Source: Betaproteobacteria bacterium (GTDB lineage Bacteria; Pseudomonadota; Gammaproteobacteria; Burkholderiales; Burkholderiaceae_C). From it: a DNA stretch of 8,966 bases. Under the pieces are notes generated by a model. The model was not told the origin of the DNA. It was given only the letters and a program-made list of their open reading frames with translations, and did no database searches. Both the position numbers and the translations under genes were made by a program. This document shows positions 1 to 7,306 of this stretch, one piece after another. The DNA is taken from NCBI GenBank assembly GCA_009927195.1, contig RFNL01000233.1, positions 1 to 8,966 of the forward strand, given 5' to 3'. Numbering within the stretch: the stretch's first letter is position 1; each line of letters opens with the position of its first letter.

Positions 1-52
1 CAAGCAGTGGCAAAGCGCAAACGATTTTTCTTAAAACCGCAAAGATGCACCC

Positions 53-72
53 AAAAAAACCACACAATGGTT
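53..72 (-). terminator. possible weak intrinsic terminator after amt
   Basis: On the minus strand, 9 bases past the amt stop codon, AACCA (72-68) and TGGTT (62-58) can form a 5-bp stem around a 5-base loop. The 3' arm runs straight into a run of T (59-53). This is the right place and polarity for a rho-independent terminator. The stem is short and only moderately GC-rich, so termination may be weak or the match accidental. Nothing else is recognisable in bases 1-80. Confidence 0.4.
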
Positions 73-80
73 GAATCGGC

Positions 81-1283
81 TCACCAAGAAGCCTCACGTT
101 CTGAGGTGGCGCTGGTTTTGTGGATGGTCAAGTCTGTCCCCTGGTATTCTTCTTCGGGGCTCAAGCGCAGCCCCATGGTCCATTTGAGCAGGCCATAAAC
201 CACCGTACCGGCCAGCACGGCCCAGGCCACGCCGAGCAAGGTGCCCAAGGCTTGGGCCAGGAAACTCACGCCGCCCAAACCGCCCAAGGCGGGCAGGCCA
301 AACAGGCCGGCGGCCAATCCGCCCCAGGTGCCACACAAACCGTGCAAGGGCCACACACCCAATACGTCGTCAATCCGCCAGCGGTTTTGGGTCAGGGTGA
401 ACATGGCCACAAAAATGACGCCTGCCACAGCGCCCGTGACCAGCGCGCCCATGGGATGCATCAAATCGGAGCCCGCACACACGGCCACCAGCCCAGCCAA
501 GGGGCCGTTGTGCACGAAGCCCGGGTCGTTGTGGCCCATCACCAACGCCGCGAGGGTGCCGCCCACCATGGCCATCAAGGAATTGACGGCGACCAGACCC
601 GACATTTTGTCCAGGGTTTGAGCGCTCATCACGTTGAAGCCAAACCATCCCACGATCAAAATCCAGGCGCCCAAGGCCAAAAAAGGAATGCTCGACGGCG
701 GGTGTGCCGACATCGCCCCATCCTTGCGGTAGCGGTTGCTGCGCGCGCCCAGCCACAAAACCGCTGGTAGTGCCAGCCAGCCGCCCATGGCATGGACCAC
801 CACGGAGCCCGCAAAGTCATGAAACTCAACGCCAGTTTGGGCCACCAGCCAGGCTTGGACCCCCAGTCGCTGGTTCCAGGCCACGCCTTCAAACAGCGGG
901 TACACCAAGCCGACCAATATCGCCGTGGCCACCAGTTGGGGCCAAAACTTGGCCCGCTCCGCGATGCCACCGGAGATGATGGCGGGAATGGCAGCGGCGA
1001 AGGTCAACAAAAAGAAAAACTTCACCAATTCATAGCCGTTTTGGGCCACCAAAGTTTCTGCAGATACCCAAAACCCGGTGCCGTAGGCCACGCTGAAGCC
1101 CACCGCAAAATAAACGACGGCGGAAACCGAGAAGTCGACCAGAATTTTCACCAAGGCGTTGACTTGGTTTTTTTGGCGCACTGTGCCCAACTCCAGAAAG
1201 GCAAAGCCGGCATGCATGGCCAAAACCATGATGGCGCCCAAGAGAATAAACAGTGCATCCGCGCTTGTTTTTGGTGCATCCAC
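81..1283 (-). CDS. amt: Amt/MEP/Rh family ammonium transporter
   Basis: Inner-membrane channel that takes up ammonium or ammonia; about 400 residues from the chosen GTG, a normal length, with roughly 11 hydrophobic segments. Numbered from that GTG, family hallmarks are visible: the TM1 region with AFLELGTVRQKNQVNALVK; GGIAERAKF; the DFAGSVVVH segment with Asp156 and the first pore histidine, His164; WFGFNVMSA with the pore Phe216 and Ser220; and PLHGLCG with the second twin histidine, His314. An upstream TTG at 1349 would add 22 charged, non-signal-like residues. The GTG at 1283 instead has GAAAGGG 7 bases upstream and starts just before TM1, so I prefer it. No glnK lies next to it, unlike many amtB loci. 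It is the last gene of a same-strand run but has its own upstream control region. The family call is firm; the exact subfamily is not. Confidence 0.95.
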   Translation of the reverse strand: MDAPKTSADALFILLGAIMVLAMHAGFAFLELGTVRQKNQVNALVKILVDFSVSAVVYFAVGFSVAYGTGFWVSAETLVAQNGYELVKFFFLLTFAAAIPAIISGGIAERAKFWPQLVATAILVGLVYPLFEGVAWNQRLGVQAWLVAQTGVEFHDFAGSVVVHAMGGWLALPAVLWLGARSNRYRKDGAMSAHPPSSIPFLALGAWILIVGWFGFNVMSAQTLDKMSGLVAVNSLMAMVGGTLAALVMGHNDPGFVHNGPLAGLVAVCAGSDLMHPMGALVTGAVAGVIFVAMFTLTQNRWRIDDVLGVWPLHGLCGTWGGLAAGLFGLPALGGLGGVSFLAQALGTLLGVAWAVLAGTVVYGLLKWTMGLRLSPEEEYQGTDLTIHKTSATSEREASW

Positions 1284-1290
1284 AATGTCG

Positions 1291-1297
1291 CCCTTTC
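1291..1297 (-). promoter_or_regulatory. ribosome binding site fixing the amt start
   Basis: GAAAGGG on the minus strand lies 7 bases before the GTG at 1283. It is the only good Shine-Dalgarno match near the 5' end of amt and supports the GTG over the longer reading from TTG at 1349. Confidence 0.65.
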
Positions 1298-1305
1298 GTT
1301 TGTGC

Positions 1306-1333
1306 TTTATACCGGTGCGCTTTTGGGGTTCAA
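1306..1333 (-). promoter_or_regulatory. possible sigma-70 promoter for amt
   Basis: TTGAAC (1333-1328) and TATAAA (1311-1306) are separated by 16 bases on the minus strand, matching 4 of 6 and 5 of 6 consensus bases. Transcription would start near 1299, leaving a leader of about 16 bases that still contains the ribosome binding site. It could give basal expression beside the sigma-54 element upstream. This is based on sequence match only. Confidence 0.4.
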
Positions 1334-1354
1334 AAGCAATTTGCACCAATAGAA

Positions 1355-1370
1355 AGCAAAAATCACACCA
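1355..1370 (-). promoter_or_regulatory. sigma-54 (RpoN) -24/-12 promoter element for amt
   Basis: The minus strand reads TGGTGTGATTTTTGCT from 1370 to 1355. It fits the RpoN consensus TGGYRYRN4TTGCW at every defined position, with the required 10 bases between the GG and GC pairs. The start site would be near 1344, giving a leader of about 60 bases to the GTG at 1283. Ammonium transporter genes are classic NtrC/RpoN targets in Proteobacteria, so the context agrees. The element overlaps the palindrome at 1365-1379, which is unusual for an activator site. Confidence 0.6.
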
Positions 1371-1379
1371 AAATGGTGT
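1365..1379. promoter_or_regulatory. NtrC-like palindrome (or terminator hairpin) between the fusion-protein gene and amt
   Basis: ACACCAAAATGGTGT is a perfect 6-bp inverted repeat with a 3-base centre. It differs from the core of the enterobacterial NtrC site GCACCAAAATGGTGC only at the two outermost bases, symmetrically. A further perfect NtrC half-site, TGCACCA, lies at 1342-1348. Read as RNA on the minus strand, the same palindrome forms a 6-bp hairpin followed by GATTTTTG. It could therefore instead, or also, end transcripts of the secretion genes, whose last stop codon is at 1401-1399. I cannot tell the two roles apart from sequence. Confidence 0.45.
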
Positions 1380-1398
1380 CTGGGCATGGGCCTGTGGT

Positions 1399-2552
1399 TC
1401 AACGCTCGGTCATGGCCCCTTGAAATGCTTTGAAGATGGGTTTGATGAGGTATTGCAACACCGTGCGCTCTCCGGTGCGGATGTCCAGGCTGGTGGTCAT
1501 GCCGGACTTGACCAAAATGTCCTGGGCGCGGGGATTGTGCGATTGATCGGCATCAAGACGCACCTGAATGCGGTAGAACACACTGGTCTCTCCTTTGCTG
1601 CCTTGTTCGCTCAAGGTGTCAGGGCTGATGTGGGTGAGCTTGCCTTTGAGCGTGCCATAAATGGAGTAGTCAAATGCATCCACCCGCACCGTGACCGGCA
1701 AGCCCAGTTGGAGGCTGCCCACATCGCTGGGGGAAACCCGTCCCTCGACAAAAAAACCGCCGTCGGTGGGCGCAATTTGCATCAACTCATCGCCGGCACG
1801 CAGCACGCCGCCAATGGTGTTGACGCGCAGGTATTTGACCACCCCGCCCACCGGAGAGACCAACTCGGTGTGATCCAAAATGCTTTGCCGCTCGTTGAGT
1901 TTTTGCTGGCTGGTGGCCAACTCCTCCTCGGCCTTGCTGGCATCTTGTCGGGCTTCTTGCAAATAGCGGTTGCGGGTGGCGCTGATGCGACCGGCAAGGT
2001 CTGTGACTTGGCGTTCGGAGCGCAGCAAATCGAGTCGGCTGGTATCGCCGGTTTTCATCAGCTTTTGGTTCATCTCCAGCTCTTCCCTGGCATTGGCCAA
2101 GGCCTCTTGCAAATACCCCAGCTCTTCATCCAGGGTTTTTTTGCGCTGCATGTACAAACCCGCTTGCGCATTGGTGAACTCGGGGAATGCCTTGCTTTGG
2201 CGGTTAAATACCAAGGGTTTTTGATCAATCTCGGCTTGTGCCCGGTCCAATATGGCACGCAGCGATGCCACCCGTGCCACCGTCTCTTGGAAGCCCGCTT
2301 TTGCACGCTCTTTCTCCAACACCGCCAAGGTCTCGCCGGCCTTGACCGCTTGCCCCTCTTGCACCCGCAACTCGAAAAGCACACCACCGTCGGCGGCTTG
2401 AATGACTTGGGTGCGAGCGTCAGGAATCACTTGGCCGTGGCCCGCACCAACTGGTCGAGTTCAGATTGGGATGCCCAAATCGCCAGGGCCGCAAAGCCCG
2501 CCGACAAAATGGAAATCGTGGGCCAGCGCGAATGCTGATCGGCATAACTCAT
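1399..2552 (-). CDS. HlyD/LapC-family membrane fusion protein of a type I secretion system, frameshifted
   Basis: Periplasmic adaptor joining the ABC exporter to the TolC-type channel. The ATG at 2552 overlaps the exporter stop as ATGA and has AAGGA 8 bases upstream. It gives a short cytoplasmic start and one membrane segment (about residues 12-29), then runs into TGA at 2429-2427 after DQLVRATAK. One extra G in the GG at 2436-2435 would turn this into DQLVRATGQVIPDARTQVIQ and join it to the 343-codon remainder, restoring about 384 residues. The remainder has the lipoyl-like half (VIQAADGGVLFELRVQEGQ), a long coiled coil (about 80-220), the second half (LDHTELVSPVGGVV), a beta-barrel region, and the family C-terminus ERTVLQYLIKPI. 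Either the gene is broken or a base is missing from the assembly. A GTG at 2430 could start an anchorless fragment, but no family member would be expected to lack the membrane segment. Confidence 0.88.
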
Positions 2553-4669
2553 GGCGCTGTTCCTTGAGGCGCGGGGGTGTTGGCCTGCAGCCGACGCAGC
2601 ACTTCATCGCGCGGGCCATCCATGGCGATTTTTTGTTGCGCCACGATGATCAAGCGCTGCACCAGGACCAGCAGTTCGGGTTTGTGGGTCACCAAAACCA
2701 AGGTGTCTGTGGGCTTCAAGGTTTGCGCCAGCATGTGGATGATGCGTTGCTCGGTCGACTTGTCGACATTCGAGGTGGGCTCATCGAGCAACCAAATGGT
2801 GGGTTCGCGCAAAACCACGCGGGTCAAGTTGACCAATTGTTTTTGGCCACCCGACAGGCCTGTGCCACCTTCTGAGATTTTTTGCAGCAAGCCTTCAGGG
2901 TGCGATTGAATGACCGATTGAAGCAAGCCCGTGCGCTCGGCCGCGGCCAGGATGCGCGCATCATCGGGCACGACCAAGCCCAGGGTGAGGTTCTCGCGCA
3001 GACTGCCTGCAAACAGCCGGCCGTCTTGTTGCAAGTAACCGATGTGCTCGGACAACACCCCTTTGTGGATGTGTCCCAAGTCCATGTCGTCCAAAAATAT
3101 CCGCCCTTGCTGGGGGGCATACATGCCGCTGAGCAAGCGCAACAACGTGGTTTTGCCGGCACCAATCGGTCCCAAAATGCCAATTTTTTCGCCAGCACGA
3201 AGGGTCAATTGCGGCGTGGCGAATGCCGTTCGCGAGCCGCCGTAACTGGCATGGACGTTTTCAAACCGGTAAGCCCCGTGAATGATCTCGGGCATCAAGG
3301 GTGTGTCCACCCCATGGTGATCGTCTTGCATGCCCCACAAGGTATTGAGCATCTTCACCGACACCTTGGTGCTGGACCATTGCAAATAAAGCGCAGGCAA
3401 GCCGGCAATGGGGGTCAGCACCCGACCCGACAAGATGCTGCAGGCGATCAGGCCGCCCATGGTCACTTCGCCACGGCTGACCATCAAAGCGCCCATCGCC
3501 ACCAACAAGGCATACGACACCTGTTGAAAGGCGGCGCTAAGGTGTTGCGCGTTTTCCGTCACCGTGCGCATTTGCAATTCGCTGGTGCGCGACTCGTCGG
3601 TGGAGTTCATCCAGCGCTGTAACATGCGCCAGCCCGATTGGCCCGACTTGATGGTCTCAGCCCCTTCAATGCTTTCGACCAACAAGCCGGTTTTGAAATT
3701 GCTGGCCTGGTAAACCACCTCGGCGAGCAAATCGGATTGGCGCTTGAAATAAAAGCCCAAGCCCAGCGACAGCACCAAAAAAACCAGGGGAATGGCGGCC
3801 AGATAAGGCCCACCCAGGACGGCAATGAGCAACAAAAAAACAATGGCAAAGGGTGCATCGACCGCCATTTGGGTGGTGAGGCTGGTGAGAAAAGTGCGAA
3901 GCGATTCATAACCCCGCAGTTGCGAAGCCAAACTGCCCACGCTGCGGGGCAATTGGTCCAGCCGAATCTGTAAAAAACGCATGTAGGTGGCGCGCGCCAA
4001 GCGCTGATCGACACTGTCGATCAAGGCCTTGTAGAAATGGCTGCGCAAATGCTTCAGCAGCAGCTCGAACACAATGGCAATCATCAGGCCCAAGGTCAGG
4101 GCCAGCAAGGTTTGCACCGCGCCTGTGGGCACCACGCGGTCATACACCTGCATGCTGAAGAATGAACTGGCCAGAGCGATCAGGTTGATCACGATGCTGC
4201 CAATGAAAATTTCCATAAAAATGGACTTGGAGCGCCACAACTCGTTTTTAACGATGTGAAATACCGGACTGCGGTGGGCTTCAAAGGGCTTTGCCGCCAG
4301 GCCCCGAAAAAGCCGGCCTTGGGGTTGGCCGTCCAACACCTCCTCGGCCCATTTCTTTTGGTGATCGTCAAAGCGCTCGATCACCCATTGCTGGCGTGCG
4401 TTGAGGCCGCGCACCAAGGCAAACCCCTTTTCAGCATCATGCAGCAGCACGGGCATGGCGGCAGGGTCGAGCTGGCGAATCGGCTTGAAGCGGGGCGACT
4501 GTAAATGCGCGCTGATGGTGTTGAGCAGGCTTTGCGGGTTGAGTTCCGCATCGCTGGCGGTGGTCACCGATTTGTAGGCCGCGTCCACCGCCTCGACCAA
4601 GGCAAGCCGATCGCTGGCCGTGTTTTGCAACGCGTTCAAACGCATCAAAGTCATGTACAAGGTGTTCAT
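2549..4669 (-). CDS. type I secretion ABC transporter (LapB/LssB-like), C39-like domain plus ABC exporter
   Basis: Inner-membrane ATP-driven exporter, about 706 residues, which would move an unfolded protein directly out of the cell with the fusion protein and TolC-type channel encoded beside it. Residues 1-133 correspond to a C39 peptidase-like domain but contain no cysteine, so it cannot be a working protease and probably docks substrate. Residues about 134-430 are the six-helix exporter domain (SSFFSMQVYDRVVPT, DQLPRSVGSLASQLR). The ATPase has Walker A GPIGAGKTT (500-508), the Q-loop YLQQD (545-549), signature LSGGQ (605-609), Walker B IWLLDEP (625-631) and the H-loop His662. A longer reading from 4747 would overlap the upstream channel gene, so I chose the ATG at 4669, 20 bases after that gene's stop. 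Its ribosome site is poor, which suggests translational coupling. The family is clear; the substrate is unknown. Confidence 0.93.
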   Translation of the reverse strand: MNTLYMTLMRLNALQNTASDRLALVEAVDAAYKSVTTASDAELNPQSLLNTISAHLQSPRFKPIRQLDPAAMPVLLHDAEKGFALVRGLNARQQWVIERFDDHQKKWAEEVLDGQPQGRLFRGLAAKPFEAHRSPVFHIVKNELWRSKSIFMEIFIGSIVINLIALASSFFSMQVYDRVVPTGAVQTLLALTLGLMIAIVFELLLKHLRSHFYKALIDSVDQRLARATYMRFLQIRLDQLPRSVGSLASQLRGYESLRTFLTSLTTQMAVDAPFAIVFLLLIAVLGGPYLAAIPLVFLVLSLGLGFYFKRQSDLLAEVVYQASNFKTGLLVESIEGAETIKSGQSGWRMLQRWMNSTDESRTSELQMRTVTENAQHLSAAFQQVSYALLVAMGALMVSRGEVTMGGLIACSILSGRVLTPIAGLPALYLQWSSTKVSVKMLNTLWGMQDDHHGVDTPLMPEIIHGAYRFENVHASYGGSRTAFATPQLTLRAGEKIGILGPIGAGKTTLLRLLSGMYAPQQGRIFLDDMDLGHIHKGVLSEHIGYLQQDGRLFAGSLRENLTLGLVVPDDARILAAAERTGLLQSVIQSHPEGLLQKISEGGTGLSGGQKQLVNLTRVVLREPTIWLLDEPTSNVDKSTEQRIIHMLAQTLKPTDTLVLVTHKPELLVLVQRLIIVAQQKIAMDGPRDEVLRRLQANTPAPQGTAP

Positions 4670-4689
4670 GCTGAAAGGTTTGATGTGGT

Positions 4690-5988
4690 TCAGCGCACCA
4701 CTGCCGGTACGCTGGGGCCACCTTCGGCCCAAATGGTCAACCGCCAACTCAGTTGCATTTGATTGGTTTGGGCATCGATGAGTTGGCTCTCGGCTTGTTG
4801 AATTTCTCGCACCGCGTTCATCACCTCCAGCCAGCTTTTGCGCCCGGCCAGAAACTGGCGCTCCCAGGCCTCTTGGATCAAGCGTGTCGACTGCAGCGAT
4901 GTGCTCAGGGAAGGAATGCGCCTGGACAAATTGCGGTAGAGCGTCAAGTCGTTGCGCACCTGCTCGTTGATGTTTTGGCGTTCGTTTTCCACCTCGGTTT
5001 GCGCCGCTGTCAACCTGAATTGAGCCGATTGTTGTTGGTTCAACGTCGACAAACCAGCGCCCACTTGGGACGAGACGCTCAGGTAAACCCGGTCAACGGT
5101 GCCATAGTTCAGGTAGGTGAAGCTGCCGTGCTGGCGCTCAAAACGCAAGCTCAGTTGCGGGTACATGTCGGCGCGGGCGGCGCTGACTTCGGCCTCGGTG
5201 GCCAAGGCCTGCGCTTGCAAGCGCTGAACGCTGGGGCTGTTGCTTTGTGCCTTGGCCAGCCACAGGGCATCGTCGCCGTCGATGGGCAAAGGGGGGGTGA
5301 GGGTGGTGCTCAATTCGGCCGACGGAATGGGCCGGGACAGCAATTCGCCCAAACGGGCCAGGGCCGATGCTTTTTGGGCCTCAACCCCGTACAAATCGGC
5401 CTGGGTGGACTCGATCCGGCTTTTGGACAACAGCACGTCGGCTTCGGTGGCGGCGCCAGCGCTCAGGCGGCGCTGCACCAGCTCCAGCAATTTGGACTGG
5501 CCTTGCAGGCTGTCTTCAAAGGCCTTGCCTTTCAAATACGCCACCTGCCAGTCGGTATAGGCTTGCAGCACACGCAAAGACAGTTGCTGGCGCGCTTCCA
5601 GGACCGAGGCATCTTTGCCTTGTTTGAGTTCGTTGGCACGGGTCACATTGGCCCCGAGTTTGCCCCCGGTCCAAATCGGCTGGCTGATGCGCAAGGTGGC
5701 AACCGGGTCATCACGGTATACCAAGGCCGGGTCGTTGGTGGCATTGGCCCGCTCCACGCTGAGCGACGGGGTGGGAAAGTATTGCCAGCGCGCGCTGTCG
5801 ATGTCGACCCCAGCGGCCGAGGCCAGGGCTTGTTGCATGCGCACCTGCGGGTGGCGCGCCAATGCCTCGGCCATCAGGCCTGTCAAGACGCTGGTGGCAG
5901 GCGCACGTTGGGCCCAAGACACGCTGGCCATGGCACCCACAGACGCCATCCAAAAGCTGTGAAACAACAAACGACTGTTAAGTTTCAT
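4690..5988 (-). CDS. TolC-family outer-membrane channel of a type I secretion system (LapE/AggA-like)
   Basis: Outer-membrane and periplasmic tunnel protein, about 432 residues, expected to form a trimer and accept substrate from the adjacent ABC/fusion-protein pump. The ATG at 5988 gives a clean signal peptide of about 26 residues, with cleavage likely after SVSWA. A longer frame from an ATG at 6027 adds 13 residues that spoil it. The mature part shows the two-repeat outer-membrane efflux pattern: EALARHPQVRMQQALASAAG, the first-repeat ISQPIWTGGKL, and the second-repeat ARADMYPQLSLRFERQ with SSQVGAGLSTLNQ. It ends with a segment resembling adhesin-export channels (GRKSWLEVMNAVREIQQAESQ). It is the first gene of the secretion run. 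No convincing sigma-70 promoter or strong ribosome site was found upstream. The specific LapE-like assignment rests on gene context and general resemblance. Confidence 0.92.
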   Translation of the reverse strand: MKLNSRLLFHSFWMASVGAMASVSWAQRAPATSVLTGLMAEALARHPQVRMQQALASAAGVDIDSARWQYFPTPSLSVERANATNDPALVYRDDPVATLRISQPIWTGGKLGANVTRANELKQGKDASVLEARQQLSLRVLQAYTDWQVAYLKGKAFEDSLQGQSKLLELVQRRLSAGAATEADVLLSKSRIESTQADLYGVEAQKASALARLGELLSRPIPSAELSTTLTPPLPIDGDDALWLAKAQSNSPSVQRLQAQALATEAEVSAARADMYPQLSLRFERQHGSFTYLNYGTVDRVYLSVSSQVGAGLSTLNQQQSAQFRLTAAQTEVENERQNINEQVRNDLTLYRNLSRRIPSLSTSLQSTRLIQEAWERQFLAGRKSWLEVMNAVREIQQAESQLIDAQTNQMQLSWRLTIWAEGGPSVPAVVR

Positions 5989-6059
5989 AGAAGTGATTGT
6001 TTTGAAAGCACATTTTAGGTCAAACATGCAGACAAATAGTATTCAAATTGGCCCTTGGC

Positions 6060-6065
6060 TAGAAT
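6060..6065 (+). promoter_or_regulatory. putative -10 element of the metX promoter
   Basis: TAGAAT matches 5 of 6 bases of the sigma-70 -10 consensus. It would place the start of transcription near 6072, exactly where the riboswitch-like fold begins. No good -35 hexamer lies 16-18 bases upstream (TAGTAT at 6037-6042 is poor), so the call depends mostly on its position. Confidence 0.45.
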
Positions 6066-6070
6066 GTACG

Positions 6071-6122
6071 GGTGCGCCGATTTGCTTGAGCTTGCGGGCG
6101 CGTCAATAAATTCAGCTAAAAC
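6071..6122 (+). ncRNA. SAM-II-like riboswitch (metA motif) in the metX leader
   Basis: The leader of metX matches the SAM-II aptamer layout from memory. A P1 stem, GCGCC (6074-6078) with GGCGC (6097-6101), can be extended by G-U pairs. It is followed at once by GATTTG (6079-6084), then a loop containing GCTTGC (6090-6095). After P1 comes an A/T-rich linker, AATAAAT, ending in the conserved AGCTAAA (6114-6120). A pseudoknot between loop TTGAG (6086-6090) and TTCAG (6111-6115) is possible but includes two G-U pairs. SAM-II switches sense S-adenosylmethionine and usually control metX/metA or metZ by hiding the ribosome site. Here the aptamer ends about 40 bases before the ATG, so the mechanism is not obvious. 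The pairing was drawn by hand without a covariance model. Confidence 0.72.
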
Positions 6123-6163
6123 TGACACCGCCTGGCGCTGTCGAGGCTGACCCACAATGAGCC

Positions 6164-7306
6164 ATGACTTTGATTGCGCAACCCCAGTCCATGCATTTCA
6201 CCCAAGCTTTGGGCTTACGGTGTGGTCGTGAACTGGGGCCTTACCAACTCGTATACGAAACTTACGGCCAACTCAATGCGCAGCGCAGCAATGCCGTCTT
6301 GATTTGCCACGCCCTGAATGCCTCGCACCACGTGGCGGGCACCTATCCCGGGCAGGACAAAAGCGAAGGCTGGTGGGACAACATGGTGGGGCCGGGCAAA
6401 CCGCTCGATACCGATCGTTTTTTTGTGGTGGGCGTGAACAACTTGGGTTCGTGTTTTGGCTCTACCGGGCCGATGCACACCCATCCCCAAACCGGGCAGG
6501 TTTATGGGGCCGATTTTCCGGTGGTGACGGTGGAGGACTGGGTGAATTCCCAGGCCCGCTTGTTGGACCAACTGGGCATCGAACAGTTGGCAGCGGTGAT
6601 GGGGGGCAGCCTGGGCGGCATGCAGGCCCTGAGCTGGACCTTGCAGCACCCCGATCGGGTTCGCCACGCGCTGGTGATCGCCAGCTCGCCCAACTTGAAC
6701 GCGGAGAACATTGCGTTCAATGAGGTGGCGCGCCGCGCCATCGCCACCGATCCCGATTTTCACGGCGGGCATTTTTACCGCCACGGCGTGGTGCCAAAGC
6801 GTGGCTTGCGCATTGCCCGCATGCTCGGCCACATCACGTACCTGAGCGACGATGTGATGAACGCGAAATTTGGCCGCCGCTTGCGCCATGCCCTGGCCGG
6901 TGCGTCCTTCCAATACACCACCCAAGACATTGAGTTTGAAATAGAGAGTTATTTGCGCCACCAAGGCGATAAATTCAGCGACTATTTCGACGCCAATACC
7001 TATTTGCTGATCACCCGTGCGCTCGATTACTTTGACCCGGCGCGTGAATTTGGTGGCGACCTGAGCGCGGCACTGGCGCGGGCCAAAGCCGATTTTTTGT
7101 TGATCAGCTTCAGCACCGATTGGCGGTTTTCCCCCGCACGCAGCCGCGAGATGGTGCGCGCACTGCTGCAAAACCGCAGCACGGTGAGTTATGCAGAAAT
7201 TGACGCACCCCACGGGCACGATGCTTTTTTGCTGGACGATGCGCGTTATTTGTCCCTGGTGCGCAGCTACTTTGACCAAATCGCTCAGCAAGGGGGATTT
7301 GCGTGA
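6164..7306 (+). CDS. metX: homoserine O-acyltransferase MetX (probably succinyl type)
   Basis: Cytoplasmic alpha/beta-hydrolase-fold enzyme that activates homoserine with an acyl-CoA, the first committed step of methionine synthesis. It is 380 residues, the usual length. The nucleophile elbow is GGSLGGMQAL with Ser149. The other triad members are probably Asp319 in FSTDWRFSP and His352 in PHGHDAFL. Other family blocks are CHALNASHHVAG, GVNNLGSCFGSTGP and a RIARMLGHITYLSD-type segment. MetX of Beta- and Gammaproteobacteria linked to metW has been described as using succinyl-CoA rather than acetyl-CoA; that is family knowledge and not read from a specific residue here. The ATG at 6164 has no strong ribosome site; GAGG at 6143-6146 is 17 bases away. 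An ATG at 6157 is out of frame. Transcription is probably SAM-controlled through the leader, and the gene is coupled to metW. Confidence 0.96.
   Translation: MTLIAQPQSMHFTQALGLRCGRELGPYQLVYETYGQLNAQRSNAVLICHALNASHHVAGTYPGQDKSEGWWDNMVGPGKPLDTDRFFVVGVNNLGSCFGSTGPMHTHPQTGQVYGADFPVVTVEDWVNSQARLLDQLGIEQLAAVMGGSLGGMQALSWTLQHPDRVRHALVIASSPNLNAENIAFNEVARRAIATDPDFHGGHFYRHGVVPKRGLRIARMLGHITYLSDDVMNAKFGRRLRHALAGASFQYTTQDIEFEIESYLRHQGDKFSDYFDANTYLLITRALDYFDPAREFGGDLSAALARAKADFLLISFSTDWRFSPARSREMVRALLQNRSTVSYAEIDAPHGHDAFLLDDARYLSLVRSYFDQIAQQGGFA

Noticed and set aside
7..198. 63-codon plus-strand frame over the end of amt
   Set aside because: Most of it is antisense to the amt C-terminus, it has no ribosome site, and the product has no recognisable feature.
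1337..1349. Second sigma-54-like sequence, TGGTGCAAATTGC, on the minus strand upstream of amt
   Set aside because: Only 8 bases separate GG and GC, where RpoN needs 10. The better-spaced element at 1355-1370 was kept.
1159..2538. Long open frame of about 459 codons on the plus strand, antisense to the fusion-protein gene
   Set aside because: It runs opposite a frame with clear HlyD-family features, spans the amt/fusion-protein boundary, and shows no recognisable domain. It reflects the codon bias of the opposite strand.
4753..6018. Open frame of about 421 codons on the plus strand, antisense to the TolC-family gene
   Set aside because: No domain pattern and no ribosome site. It mirrors a gene with a signal peptide and family repeats on the minus strand.
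5989..6027. Sigma-70 promoter for the secretion genes (TAAAAT or AACAAT with TTGACC on the minus strand)
   Set aside because: TAAAAT lacks a -35 at proper spacing, and TTGACC/AACAAT would start transcription at or past the ATG, so neither is convincing.
6157..6159. ATG just upstream of metX as an alternative start
   Set aside because: It is 7 bases away, out of the metX frame, and its reading closes quickly without any MetX sequence.
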